Of a DNA stretch of 64,000 nt, positions 8,058 through 16,894 are shown in pieces (position 1 is the first letter of the stretch; every line of letters begins with the position of its first letter). The position numbers and the translations under genes were made by a program. Under the pieces are notes generated by a model, which searched no databases, had not been told where the DNA came from, and saw only the letters and a list, made by a program, of their open reading frames with translations. The stretch comes from Corynebacterium xerosis NBRC 16721 = ATCC 373 (lineage in GTDB: Bacteria; Actinomycetota; Actinomycetes; Mycobacteriales; Mycobacteriaceae), in assembly GCF_001552415.1 (NCBI RefSeq), contig NZ_BCRD01000008.1, positions 1 through 64,000 of the forward strand. Direction: 5' to 3'.

Positions 8058-9315
8058 CGGGCGCCTCCGCGTCATCGGCGGCCCCGGCATCTTCGGAGTT
8101 CTGCGCCGCACTCATCGTTGCGGCCGTTCCGGGCTGCCCGGCGGCCCCGTCGTCACGCAGCGCGGAGCGTCCCGCCGACCACGCGGCGTCCATGTGCGCG
8201 CCGATGAGGTCGTCCATGTGCAGGCTCGCGGCGGCACCGAAGACGATGTCGCCGGCCAGCTCCGGCTCCTCGTCGGCCAGGCCGCCGGCGAGGTCGTGGC
8301 CCGCGATCTGCTCGTGGACGGCGTCGGCTTCCACGTGCTCGTCGAAGTACCAGGTCACGTCGGTGTCGTGACCGTGGCGTCGGAATGCGCGCGCGTAGTG
8401 CTTGTTGGGGATCGACGACGTCATCTCGAACGCCGCGAGGTGCCCCGCGATGGCGCCGCGCAGCCGGCGGTGCAGGCCGAAGAAGCTCATCATGTTCAGC
8501 GACGCCAGGGTGATGGCGGGCACGCGGTCGACGTAGGCGTCGGGGGCGTCGGACAGGCCCATGCCGCGCAGGGTGCCGGCGAAGATCTCGGCGTGCATGC
8601 GGCCCGGGCGGCCGTTGCCGTACTCGTCGGACTGGATCTCCACCAGCGCGGCCTTCGCCCGGCCGCGCAGCCGCGGGATCGCCCACGAATGCGGGTCGGC
8701 CTCGCGCAGCGTGTAGATCGAGCGCAGGACCAGCAGTTCCCGCAGCTGCTCCTCGGTGGCCTTGCGGCCGGCCCACATGGCCAGCTTCGGCTTTGCGACG
8801 GCGTCCGTCATCGCGAACAACGTCTCCGTCACGGCGCGGCCGGGGGTGCGTTCGGCGGACCCGGCGGTGGGCGGCTCCGGCACCTGCACGACGGTGCGCA
8901 GGACCCGCTCGAACGCGTCCTCGATGTGGGCGCGGATGGTCAAAAGGTCGGGGTCCCACTCGAAGTCGCCGGCCACGTACGGCGCGGGGCCGTAGTGGAG
9001 GAGATACAGCAGGAAGAGCGTCAGCTGCAGGTCATCGTGGTGGAGGAATGCACCCGGGTCCGCGGCCGGGTCCACGGCCGGACCCGTGACGGGCGCGGCG
9101 TCGTCACCTGCGCCGGTCTGGCCGGTTTCCGCGAATCCGGCGAGCGCGGCGTCGACGGCTTCGCCGATGGCGCCGAGAGATTCGGGGGAGTGGGCGGCGC
9201 GGCCGGTGAGCAGGTCGAGCAGCGCTGCACTCGCGGGTCCGCGGGGCGTCGGTGGGCCGGCGTGCGCGGCGGCGTTGGTCGATGTCGCGGCCGGGGAGTG
9301 TTCGGCGATTGTCAT
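8047..9315 (-). CDS. Iron-containing redox enzyme family protein (haem-oxygenase-like diiron fold)
   Basis: 422-residue protein matching the iron-containing redox enzyme / haem-oxygenase-like group. Residues 1-85 are low-complexity and the helical domain spans about 85-375. Candidate metal-ligand helices carry E226 (VEIQSDEYG), H241 (RMHAEIF), E326/H327 with H334 (FDEHVEADAVHE), and H366/H374 near the end. Relatives in this fold are non-haem diiron oxidases, but the substrate here is unknown. The ATG at 9315 has GAGG five bases upstream. The gene overlaps the following CDGSH gene, a plausible electron donor. One dispersed GTCGCAAAGC word (8790-8799, read in coding direction as VAKP) is inside. 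Confidence 0.8.
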   Translation of the reverse strand: MTIAEHSPAATSTNAAAHAGPPTPRGPASAALLDLLTGRAAHSPESLGAIGEAVDAALAGFAETGQTGAGDDAAPVTGPAVDPAADPGAFLHHDDLQLTLFLLYLLHYGPAPYVAGDFEWDPDLLTIRAHIEDAFERVLRTVVQVPEPPTAGSAERTPGRAVTETLFAMTDAVAKPKLAMWAGRKATEEQLRELLVLRSIYTLREADPHSWAIPRLRGRAKAALVEIQSDEYGNGRPGRMHAEIFAGTLRGMGLSDAPDAYVDRVPAITLASLNMMSFFGLHRRLRGAIAGHLAAFEMTSSIPNKHYARAFRRHGHDTDVTWYFDEHVEADAVHEQIAGHDLAGGLADEEPELAGDIVFGAAASLHMDDLIGAHMDAAWSAGRSALRDDGAAGQPGTAATMSAAQNSEDAGAADDAEAPDAR

Positions 9316-9505
9316 CGGGGCCTCGATTCTCGTCGTCGGGCGCGGGGCGCCGCAAAGGTGAACGTCATTCTATGCCTGTTCGGGAAATCGGTGGCCGATG
9401 ATTTCGGTCCCGCTATCATCGCGGGCACATGATCCGGTGGGCCGCAGGGTGGCCGTTCGCCGCCCGCGTCCGGCCGGAGCCGACGACGATGTGGAGGTGG
9501 GCGGC

Positions 9506-9844
9506 ATGGCCGAAACCAAGAAAAGCGACAAGTCGGGCAACAATTCCGGCGGTAAGTCGGGCAACGGCTCCGGCGGCGGGAAGGAAGATCCGGGCCCGTC
9601 GGTGAAGGACCCGGACGTTTACGAGGCGCTGCGCGACGACGGCGCCAGCAAGGAAAAGGCCGCGCGCATCGCCAACGCCGCCGCGAACACGTCGCGGGAG
9701 AAGGTCGGCCGCAAGGGCGGGGAGGCCGGCTCCTACGACGACTGGACGGTCGACGAACTGCGGGATCGCGCCCGCGAGCTGGACGTCGAGGGCCGTTCCA
9801 CCATGAACAAGGACGAGCTGATCAAGGCTCTGCGCGAGCACTGA
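9506..9844 (+). CDS. Small Rho-N/SAP-like domain protein (DUF7218-type)
   Basis: 112-residue hydrophilic protein. A Gly/Ser/Lys-rich N terminus (1-30) is followed by a helical segment (VYEALRDDGASKEKAARIANAAA). The C terminus (about 72-112, YDDWTVDELRDRARELDVEG...MNKDELIKALREH) resembles the Rho-termination-factor N-terminal or SAP-like helix-extended-loop-helix fold, which often binds nucleic acid. The ATG at 9506 has GGAGG upstream. It converges with the next gene, overlapping it by 23 bases. Function is unknown. Confidence 0.8.
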   Translation: MAETKKSDKSGNNSGGKSGNGSGGGKEDPGPSVKDPDVYEALRDDGASKEKAARIANAAANTSREKVGRKGGEAGSYDDWTVDELRDRARELDVEGRSTMNKDELIKALREH

Positions 9845-10445
9845 GCCGGTCGGCGCCTTTTCCGGTGCCATTTGCCGTGCGCATCGCCCGGGCGAACAGC
9901 ACCCCGTAGGTCAGCGTGATCGCCGCCATCCCCAGCCCGACCAGCGCGTGGACGAGCTCCGGGGGCCGGTCGCCGTGGATCATCAGCAGGCCGATGGCGC
10001 CGACGGTCACGCCAAAGACGGTCGTCACCACGTGCACGCCGCCACGGGCGGCGGGATTGAACTGGAACACCAGGAAGTGCGCGCCGACGATCAGCGCGAT
10101 CGCCGGCTGGATCAGATCGGGGTTCACGGTGCCCAGCCAGCGCACGACCGCGAAAATCGCGACGACCTCGACGAGGATCGCGATCAGCGTTGTCTTCCCG
10201 GCTCCCCGCCCCTGGTCGGGCCGGTGGGCGTCGTCAAGCGATGCGTTTCCCGTGCTTTGCGACGGCCCGCGCCTGGCCCGTCCACCCCGACCCCGCAACA
10301 GCCCGAGGATCGCGAGCGCGACGGCGGCGATGCCGAAGGCGATGCCCGGGACGCGCACCAGCGGATCCGGAATCGGCCAAGCCCAGGCCGACCATGCGGC
10401 GGTGAAGATGGCCATCATGAAGATCCCGATCCGAAGCATTCCCAT
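9822..10445 (-). CDS. Hypothetical integral membrane protein
   Basis: 207 residues with about six hydrophobic segments: two at the N terminus (MMAIFTAAWSAWAW, GIAFGIAAVALAILGLL), then a basic loop, then four helices (LIAILVEVVAIFAVV, IALIVGAHFLVFQF, VHVVTTVFGVTVGAIGLLMI, ALVGLGMAAITLTYGVLFARAM). I recognise no catalytic motif. The basic loop contains a copy of the dispersed word (10230-10239). The 3' end overlaps the converging upstream gene. ATG at 10445 is used; another at 10439 is possible. Confidence 0.75.
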   Translation of the reverse strand: MGMLRIGIFMMAIFTAAWSAWAWPIPDPLVRVPGIAFGIAAVALAILGLLRGRGGRARRGPSQSTGNASLDDAHRPDQGRGAGKTTLIAILVEVVAIFAVVRWLGTVNPDLIQPAIALIVGAHFLVFQFNPAARGGVHVVTTVFGVTVGAIGLLMIHGDRPPELVHALVGLGMAAITLTYGVLFARAMRTANGTGKGADRLSARAEP

Positions 10446-10476
10446 GGGAACATTCTAGGGGAGGGCGAGGATGGAG

Positions 10477-12375
10477 CTAGGGAAGAATGTCGTCCTCCCG
10501 GTCGCCCCGCTCCAGCTCCCGGGCCTCCTCCTTCTTCTTTTCGGCCTCGAGCTCCTCCTCGACCTGCTCGATGACCTCGTCGGCGACCAATCCCCTCTGC
10601 CGGAGCGCGGCGATGTCCTTGCGCTTGCCGCGGACCGCGCGCAGTTCGTCGCCGAGGCCGACCAGCCGGGCGGCGTGCTTCACCGCATCGGCGACGGTCG
10701 GCTCGATGGTCACCCGGCCCGCCAACCCGGCCTTGTCGACGGCCTTCTGCACGGGACGGTTCGCGCGGGCGATGATCAACGGCAGCTGTGCGTGATCGAG
10801 CGCGTCGATGATCGACTCCAGCGCCCCCGCGCCGGTGAAATCGACGTCCGCGATGGCGGCGGCGTCGAGGACGACCGCCGCGTACGGGCCGTCGTCGCCG
10901 GTGAGTTCCTCGCCCAGCTGCTCGACGACGAAATCGGAGTCCGCGTACCACAGCGGGGCCTCCACCGACCACACCAAAACGCCCGGGACCTGCACCGTCC
11001 GCGTCCCCGCGTCGACCGGCACCCAGTGGTTCGACCGCGGGATCAGGCCCTTGCGGAACGTCGGCGGGCGGGCCTCGCGGCGGGTGCGGTCCAGAAGCGT
11101 GACCAGCGCCGCGATGATGACGCCCTGGACCACGCCGACGAAAACGACCACCACGACCGTGGCCAGGCACACCGCGAACTCGGTCCGGCTGAAGCGGGCG
11201 ATGCGCGTCATCGAGCGCACCTTGATCAGGCTCGCGGCCACCGTCAGCAGCACCGCGGCCAGCGCGGCGGTGGGCAGGTACGGCAGCAGGCGGGATCCCA
11301 GGAATCCGACCATCAGCACGATGGTCCCCGCCACCAGGCCCACGACCTGCGACTTCCCCTTCGCGGTCACCGCGATCGAGGTGCGCGGCGGCGAGGCGTT
11401 GACTGCGAAGGCGCCCACGAGCCCGGCCACCGCCGATGCGACGCCGATGGCGCCGAGATCCCGGTCGAGGGTGCGGCGCTCGCCGGGGAAGGACGCTTCC
11501 GTCGCGCCGGTCTGGATGACGATGAGCACCGCGATGACCAGGGCCGTCGGCAGCACCGCGACCGCCGCCGCGGGGGTGACGGACGCGAAGTCGAGGGCGG
11601 GCGGTGCGAGGTCGGGCAAGGGAAGCGTGACGACGCCCCTGCCGTCCAAGTCAGCCGCACCGGTGAAAGCCATCGCCGCGGCCAGCCCGACGAGAGCGCC
11701 GGGCACCCGTGGCCCGATGAGCCGGGCGCCGAGGGTGAAGAACAGGACGATGCCGGCGACGGCGACGGTCCACCAGTTGATTTCGTCGAAGCTGGTGAAC
11801 ATGTCCACGATGCCGCCGATGACGCTGCCGCCGTGCTGGGGGATGCCCAGGGCCACCGGCAGCTGGTCGACGATGATGCCCAGGCCGATGCCCGCGAGCA
11901 GGCCGATGGTCACCGGCCGCGACAGGAACTGGGTGATCCAGCCGCCGCGCATCAATCCCACCGCCAGCAGAATCGCCCCGACCAGCACCGATGTGAGCAT
12001 CAGGGTCTCGGGGTGGATGACGGGGTGGCCGGATTCGGTGAGCTGTCCGGTGGTGGCGACGCCGGTGATGGCACCTCCGGCGGCAGCGGCGGCGAGCAGC
12101 GGGGCGATGGAGGAGTCGGCGCCCACCGACAGCGTCCGGTGGCCGCCGAGCAGGGCGAAGACCACCGAACCGACGATGAAGGCGATCAGGCCCGCGATGG
12201 CCGGGGCACCGACCAACTGTGCGGTGCCCATCGAGCCGGGCAGCGCGATGGCCGCCAGCGTCAGGCCCGCCAGCGCATCACCGGGCAGCGTGCGCCGCGC
12301 TCCGGACAAGGCGGGCGGCGCGAATCGGGCGAGGCGCCGGGGCGGCCCGCCGATCCCTTCCGCGTCAATGGCCAT
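10477..12375 (-). CDS. SulP-family inorganic anion transporter with STAS domain
   Basis: 632-residue SLC26/SulP transporter. Residues 28-440 hold about 12 to 14 membrane segments, with the family block near the start (DALAGLTLAAIALPGSMGTAQLVGA) and SVGADSSIAPL. The cytoplasmic STAS domain (about 470-600) includes YAAVVLDAAAIADVDFTGAGAL. A charged coiled tail rich in Glu/Lys ends the protein. The substrate may be sulfate, bicarbonate or another anion; the sequence does not decide. No biosynthetic partner is adjacent. Confidence 0.9.
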   Translation of the reverse strand: MAIDAEGIGGPPRRLARFAPPALSGARRTLPGDALAGLTLAAIALPGSMGTAQLVGAPAIAGLIAFIVGSVVFALLGGHRTLSVGADSSIAPLLAAAAAGGAITGVATTGQLTESGHPVIHPETLMLTSVLVGAILLAVGLMRGGWITQFLSRPVTIGLLAGIGLGIIVDQLPVALGIPQHGGSVIGGIVDMFTSFDEINWWTVAVAGIVLFFTLGARLIGPRVPGALVGLAAAMAFTGAADLDGRGVVTLPLPDLAPPALDFASVTPAAAVAVLPTALVIAVLIVIQTGATEASFPGERRTLDRDLGAIGVASAVAGLVGAFAVNASPPRTSIAVTAKGKSQVVGLVAGTIVLMVGFLGSRLLPYLPTAALAAVLLTVAASLIKVRSMTRIARFSRTEFAVCLATVVVVVFVGVVQGVIIAALVTLLDRTRREARPPTFRKGLIPRSNHWVPVDAGTRTVQVPGVLVWSVEAPLWYADSDFVVEQLGEELTGDDGPYAAVVLDAAAIADVDFTGAGALESIIDALDHAQLPLIIARANRPVQKAVDKAGLAGRVTIEPTVADAVKHAARLVGLGDELRAVRGKRKDIAALRQRGLVADEVIEQVEEELEAEKKKEEARELERGDREDDILP

Positions 12376-12552
12376 GCCATCGATTTAACACCGTTGTCCC
12401 ATGTCGGCGGCGGGAATGCGGCCGGGGGCGAAAGATCAACCGAGGCAGTGGGCAGGATCGGCCGAGACCGCCGTCGGCGTCGGATGAACGTCGGACCCCC
12501 AAGGTCCGCCGGCGGCTATTGTCGAGGGGGAAAGAACCATGAGAGGACCCCC

Positions 12553-13332
12553 TTGAGCCGACCGCGAACGCTGGGCGTCGTGATCCCCTGCTTGAACGAC
12601 GCCGCACTCCTGCGCCGCTGCCTGGCCGCCTTCGCGGACCAGACCGTTCCCGCCGACGAGATCATCGTCGTGGACAACGGGTCGACCGACGACTCCACCG
12701 CCGTTGCCGCCGAGTTCGGGGCACGCGTCGTCGACGAACCCCGCCGCGGCATCACCTGGGCCACGCGGGCCGGTTTCGACGCCTCCACCTGCGACGTCAT
12801 GCTCCGCACGGACGCCGACGTGGCTCCGGCGCCGGGATTCGTCGCAAAGCTCCATGACGCGTGGGACGCCGCCGACGCGAACTCCGGCCCGGGCCACCAC
12901 CAACGCGAGGTGGTGGGAGTGACGGGATCCGGCCGCTTCGAGCTGCCCGGGGCGTGGGGGAGCGTGGCGACGGCGCTGTACCTCGGCGCGTACCGGGCCT
13001 CCGTCGGCGCGGCGCTGGGGCACCAGCCGTTCTTCGGGACCAACTATTGCATTCGCCGGACGTGGTGGCGGAAAGTGCGCGACCGCGTGGACTTTTCCGA
13101 CGTGGAGGTTCACGAGGACATGCACCTGTCCTTCGCCGTCGGGCCGGGCGAGACCGTCTGGTTCCAGCCGGACCTGGTCGTCGACATGGATCCGCGCGCG
13201 CTGGTCGGCGCCCGTCAGGTTCTGCGTCGATTCCGTCGCGGCGCCCACACCATCGCCGTGAACTGGCGCGACGAAACCCCGCCGCAGCGCCTCGGCGCAC
13301 GCGGCCTGCTGCCGGCGGCGATGACGCGATGA
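12553..13332 (+). CDS. Family 2 glycosyltransferase, first gene of the carotenoid operon
   Basis: 259-residue GT-A fold enzyme. The N-terminal block GVVIPCLNDAALLRRCL and VVDNGSTDDSTA are the nucleotide-sugar-binding motifs; the DXD-type motif is RTDADVAP, and HEDMHLS fits the acceptor/base region. The start is taken as TTG at 12553, preceded by GAGAGGA five bases upstream; no in-frame ATG fits. The stop overlaps the crtE start. Carotenoid clusters of related bacteria carry a glycosyltransferase (crtX-like) that sugars C50 carotenoids, so the inferred role is glycosylation of the end product. This is context-based. Confidence 0.82.
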   Translation: MSRPRTLGVVIPCLNDAALLRRCLAAFADQTVPADEIIVVDNGSTDDSTAVAAEFGARVVDEPRRGITWATRAGFDASTCDVMLRTDADVAPAPGFVAKLHDAWDAADANSGPGHHQREVVGVTGSGRFELPGAWGSVATALYLGAYRASVGAALGHQPFFGTNYCIRRTWWRKVRDRVDFSDVEVHEDMHLSFAVGPGETVWFQPDLVVDMDPRALVGARQVLRRFRRGAHTIAVNWRDETPPQRLGARGLLPAAMTR

Positions 13333-14336
13333 AGACTGACGCGATGAGGAATGACGCGATGAACGGCGAGCTCGTCCGGCAACGCACCGCGGCCTCGGTC
13401 GACTTGCTGCGCCGTGTCCTCGACGGCCAGATCTCCGACTCGACGTCGGGGCGGGGCGGCCTGATGGCCGACGTGCTTACGGGCATCGGCGACGTGTCGC
13501 TCGGCGGCAAGCACCTGCGCGCCCGGCTCGTCCACATCGCCGCCGGCCCGGTCGAGGGCGCCGCGGCCGACGAGGCGATTCTCCTGGGCGCCTGCGTCGA
13601 CCTGTTGCACGGGGCATTCCTCATCCACGACGACATCATCGACCGGGACGATATGCGCCGCGGCCGCCCGACCATCCACGCCGCGGTGCGCGATTCGCTC
13701 GCCGACGGCGGGGCCGCGCCGGCCGATGCCGCGCACGAGGGCACGAGCATGGCCATCATCGCCGGTGATCTGGCGCTGGTCGGCGTGCAGCAGATGATCC
13801 TGGGCTCGGACCTGCCCGATGATCGGGCGCGCCGGTCGCTGCGGATCCTCGGCAACGCCATGACCGTCACGCTCGGCGGCGAGCTGCTGGACATCATCCA
13901 CGGCGCCGAGCCCGGGGCGGCCACCGGCGAGCGCGTGCGCGACGCCAGCTGGATGAAGACCAGCGTCTACACCTTCGAGGCGCCGCTGCAGCTCGGCGCC
14001 ATGGTCGCCGGCCGCGACGAGGAGCCGATGGTGCCCATCGGCCGCGACCTGGGGCGCGCGTACCAGGCCGCCGACGACCTGGCGGGCGTCTTCGGCGACA
14101 CCGCCGACACCGGCAAGGCCGCCGCCGGCGACATTGCCCGCGGCCGCAGCACCCTGGTGACCATGCGCGACGGCGACGACGCCGCCGTCATCGCGGAGGT
14201 CATCGCCGAAGGAACCGACTATCTTGACCGGGCGCGGGCCGCCATCGCCGCCGCCGGGTTGCCGCACGAGGTGGCGTCGGGGCTGCGCGACGTCGCGGAC
14301 TCGATCGAAGGGAGCCTGGTCCGCCATGGTCGTTGA
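13329..14336 (+). CDS. crtE: Geranylgeranyl diphosphate synthase CrtE
   Basis: Trans-prenyltransferase making the C20 precursor for phytoene. 335 residues, with the first aspartate-rich motif HDDIIDRDDMRRGRPT and the second YQAADDLAGVFGD. The start ATG (13329) overlaps the glycosyltransferase stop as ATGA. Three near-identical copies of TGACGCGATGA follow each other around the start, giving three in-frame ATGs (13329, 13344 and 13359), so the exact start is uncertain by up to ten codons. The stop overlaps crtB by eleven bases. Confidence 0.93.
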   Translation: MKTDAMRNDAMNGELVRQRTAASVDLLRRVLDGQISDSTSGRGGLMADVLTGIGDVSLGGKHLRARLVHIAAGPVEGAAADEAILLGACVDLLHGAFLIHDDIIDRDDMRRGRPTIHAAVRDSLADGGAAPADAAHEGTSMAIIAGDLALVGVQQMILGSDLPDDRARRSLRILGNAMTVTLGGELLDIIHGAEPGAATGERVRDASWMKTSVYTFEAPLQLGAMVAGRDEEPMVPIGRDLGRAYQAADDLAGVFGDTADTGKAAAGDIARGRSTLVTMRDGDDAAVIAEVIAEGTDYLDRARAAIAAAGLPHEVASGLRDVADSIEGSLVRHGR

Positions 14337-15261
14337 ACGCGACAGAGGGGCCGGCGGGCACCGGTTCACGCCGAAGTACAACCGGATGAGCCGCAAGGCG
14401 AGCTCGACGGTCATCGGCACGTATTCGACGTCGTTTTCCCTGGCCACGAAGATGCTGGGGAAGCGCGAACGCCAGGACATCCGCAACCTCTACGCCATGG
14501 TGCGCATCGCCGACGAAATCGTCGACGGCACCGCCGCCGAGGCCGGTTGCACCGACGCGCAGGTCCGGGAATTGCTCGACCACTACGAGGAGCTGGTGCT
14601 GCTCGCCCCGACGATGCCGTTCCACCCCGATCCCGTGCTGCACGCCTACGCCGGCACGGTGCGCCGCTGCGGCATCGAGGAAGACCACGTCCGCGCGTTC
14701 TTCCGCTCGATGCGCCGCGATCTGACGCAGTCGACCTACGACCATGACGCCCTCGACGAGTACGTTTACGGCTCCGCGGAGGTCATTGGCCTGATGTGCC
14801 TGTCGATCTTCCTCGCCGGCCGCGAGGTGACCGCCGCCGATCGCGCGACCATGACGTCCGGTGCCCGCAGCCTCGGCGCGGCGTTCCAGAAGATCAACTT
14901 CCTCCGCGATCTCGCGGAGGACACCGGGCAGCTCGGCCGCACGTACTTCGACGAACTCGACGGGCATGCGCTGACCGAGCCGGTCAAGCACAAGCTTCTC
15001 GACGACATCGATGACGACGTCGCCGACGCCCGCCTGGCCATCCCGTTGTTGCCCGGGGCGGCGCGCGCCGGCGTGCTCGCCGCGACGAACCTGTTCGCCG
15101 ACCTGTCGGAGCGCCTGCGCGCGACGCCGGCCGAGCGCGTCGCGGTGACCAGGGTCCGCGTGCCGGGCCCGAAGAAGGCCGTCATCGCCGGCCGGGCGGC
15201 CGTGTCCGCGGCCCGGATGGCCCGGATGGGCCGGATGGGCCGGGGTGCGCATGCTTCCTGA
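14326..15261 (+). CDS. crtB: Phytoene synthase CrtB
   Basis: Squalene/phytoene synthase family, 311 residues. It condenses two GGPP to phytoene. Visible motifs: TYSTSFSLATKML at the N terminus, RIADEIVDG (first Asp-rich region), EVIGLMCL, and the second Asp-rich region FQKINFLRDLAEDTGQLGRTYF. A basic, Met/Arg-rich tail (ARMARMGRMGRGAH) closes the protein. The ATG at 14326 lies inside the crtE end. In related clusters crtI follows immediately; here the lycopene cyclase gene begins before the crtB stop, leaving no room for a desaturase. Confidence 0.93.
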   Translation: MVVERDRGAGGHRFTPKYNRMSRKASSTVIGTYSTSFSLATKMLGKRERQDIRNLYAMVRIADEIVDGTAAEAGCTDAQVRELLDHYEELVLLAPTMPFHPDPVLHAYAGTVRRCGIEEDHVRAFFRSMRRDLTQSTYDHDALDEYVYGSAEVIGLMCLSIFLAGREVTAADRATMTSGARSLGAAFQKINFLRDLAEDTGQLGRTYFDELDGHALTEPVKHKLLDDIDDDVADARLAIPLLPGAARAGVLAATNLFADLSERLRATPAERVAVTRVRVPGPKKAVIAGRAAVSAARMARMGRMGRGAHAS

Positions 15262-15652
15262 TTTCCCGTCGGCGCCGTGGGCCTATCTGGCCATCCTGGT
15301 GACCACGCTGATCTGCATGGTGCTGTGCGACTTCCGCTGGCGGCTGACGTTTTTCCACGATGCCCGCCGGGCGTGGGCGGTCAGCGCGGTCATGCTCGTG
15401 GCCTACCTCGCCTGGGACGCGCTGGGGATCATCACCGGCGTGTTCTTCCGGGGTGGTTCGCCGTACATGACGGGCATCGAGCTCGCGCCGGAGATGCCGC
15501 TGGAGGAGCCGATCTTCCTGTTCTTCCTGACCTACCTGACCATGAACCTCACCTCGGGGGCCCGGTTGATCCTGGCGGCGCGGGAGGTGCGGTCCGACGG
15601 GCGCGCCGGGCCCGGCGGGGCCGCACTGACCGGGGAGGCGACAACCCGATGA
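15251..15652 (+). CDS. crtYe: Lycopene cyclase domain protein CrtYe (C50 epsilon-cyclase subunit)
   Basis: About 133 residues, three hydrophobic helices, lycopene cyclase domain of the heterodimeric CrtYe/CrtYf type. Recognisable blocks: DFRWRLTFFHDARRAW, LAWDALGIITGVFFRGGSPYMTGIEL, and LEEPIFLFFLTYLTMNL. With CrtYf it closes the ends of the C50 carotenoid chain (decaprenoxanthin-type in corynebacteria). The ATG at 15251 is preferred; GTG at 15245 is an in-frame alternative. It overlaps crtB upstream and crtYf downstream (ATGA). Confidence 0.88.
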   Translation: MLPDFPSAPWAYLAILVTTLICMVLCDFRWRLTFFHDARRAWAVSAVMLVAYLAWDALGIITGVFFRGGSPYMTGIELAPEMPLEEPIFLFFLTYLTMNLTSGARLILAAREVRSDGRAGPGGAALTGEATTR

Positions 15653-15963
15653 CGTATTTGCTGATCAGCATTCCGTTCCTGCTCGCCGCCGTCGTCCTGT
15701 GGGCGTGGCGACGCCGGTCGGCGCCCCGCCAGCTCGCCGTCACCGCGATCGTGCTGGCGGTGCTGCTGCTGTTGACGACGATCTTCGACAACTTCATGAT
15801 CCTCGCCGGCCTGGTCGGCTACGACGACGCCCAGATGAGCGGCCTGTACATCGGCGCCATGCCGGTGGAGGACCTGCTCTACGCCATCGTCGCCGCGATC
15901 GCGGTGCCCGCCCTGTGGACCGGCCATGCCCGCGAGGTTGCCGGAGAAAGGGGCCGGGAATGA
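15649..15963 (+). CDS. crtYf: Lycopene cyclase domain protein CrtYf (C50 epsilon-cyclase subunit)
   Basis: 104 residues, three membrane helices, second half of the split C50 carotenoid cyclase. The motif TTIFDNFMILAGLVGYD and GAMPVEDLLYAIV are typical. The start overlaps crtYe and the stop overlaps crtEb, each by ATGA, so the three end-modifying genes are made in step. Confidence 0.88.
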   Translation: MTYLLISIPFLLAAVVLWAWRRRSAPRQLAVTAIVLAVLLLLTTIFDNFMILAGLVGYDDAQMSGLYIGAMPVEDLLYAIVAAIAVPALWTGHAREVAGERGRE

Positions 15964-16820
15964 ATACGATCCTGAGCGTGCTGGGGGCGTCGCGCCCCAT
16001 CAGCTGGGTGAACACCGCGTTCCCGTTCGGCGCTGCGTACCTGATCGCCGGCGGCGGCTTCGACCTGGTCTTCTGGCTGGGCGTGGTGTTCTTCCTGATC
16101 CCGTACAACATCGCGATGTACGGCATCAACGACGTCTTCGACTACGAATCCGACATCCGCAATCCACGCAAGGGCGGCGTCGAGGGGGCGGTGCTGTCGC
16201 GTGAGCTGCACTCGGCGCTGCTGTGGGCGTCGGCGATCACCGTCGTGCCCTTCGCGGTCTACCTGTACGCGGCGGGGACCCGGGCGTCGGCCGCGTGGCT
16301 GACCGTGGCGCTGTTCGCGGTGGTCGCGTACTCCGCGCCGCGGCTGCGGTTCAAGGAGCGGCCGTTCCTCGATTCGGTGACGTCGTCGACGCACTTCGTC
16401 GCGCCCGCATTGGTCGGCGGCACCATGGCGCCCGATGCCCTGACCGGCGGGTTCTGGATCGCCATCGCGTCGTTCTTCCTGTGGGGGCTGGCCAGCCACG
16501 CCCTCGGCGCCGTGCAGGACGTGCGCGCCGACCGGGAGGGCGGCCTGAGCTCCATCGCAACGGTGCTGGGCGCGCGGGCGACGGCGCGGCTGGCGACGGC
16601 GACCTACGCGCTCGCCGCGGCCCTGCTGCTCCTGCTGCCGGCCCCCGCGTGGATCGTGGCGGCCGCCGCGGCCACCTACGCGGTCAACGCCGGGCGCTTC
16701 TGGAACATCACCGACGAGCGCTGCGAAGACGCCCACCGCGGTTGGACGGTGTTCCTGTGGCTGAACTTCCTGGTCGGCGCAGTGGTCACCATCACCATGC
16801 TGTGGGTGTGGGTGCGGTAG
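15960..16820 (+). CDS. crtEb: Lycopene elongase CrtEb (UbiA-family prenyltransferase)
   Basis: 286-residue membrane prenyltransferase with about eight helices. The UbiA Asp-rich motif is NDVFDYESD and the second is VQDVRADREGG. In C. glutamicum the homologue adds two C5 units to lycopene to give the C50 backbone. Last gene of the operon. A GC-rich stretch of 74 bases with no clear hairpin-plus-T terminator separates it from the converging next gene. Confidence 0.9.
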   Translation: MNTILSVLGASRPISWVNTAFPFGAAYLIAGGGFDLVFWLGVVFFLIPYNIAMYGINDVFDYESDIRNPRKGGVEGAVLSRELHSALLWASAITVVPFAVYLYAAGTRASAAWLTVALFAVVAYSAPRLRFKERPFLDSVTSSTHFVAPALVGGTMAPDALTGGFWIAIASFFLWGLASHALGAVQDVRADREGGLSSIATVLGARATARLATATYALAAALLLLLPAPAWIVAAAAATYAVNAGRFWNITDERCEDAHRGWTVFLWLNFLVGAVVTITMLWVWVR

Positions 16821-16894
16821 GCGGCCTCGCCCCCGCGCCGCGCCGCCCGCCCCGCGCCGCGCGTCCGGCCCGCCCGCCCCGGCCGTGCCGCCGA

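Noticed and set aside
12539..12556. Five-codon leader peptide overlapping the glycosyltransferase start
   Set aside because: ATG-AGA-GGA-CCC-CCT-TGA could be read, but its bases are the ribosome site of the next gene; likely coincidence.
16821..16894. Terminator after crtEb
   Set aside because: The spacer is nearly pure G and C with no clean stem and no T-run.
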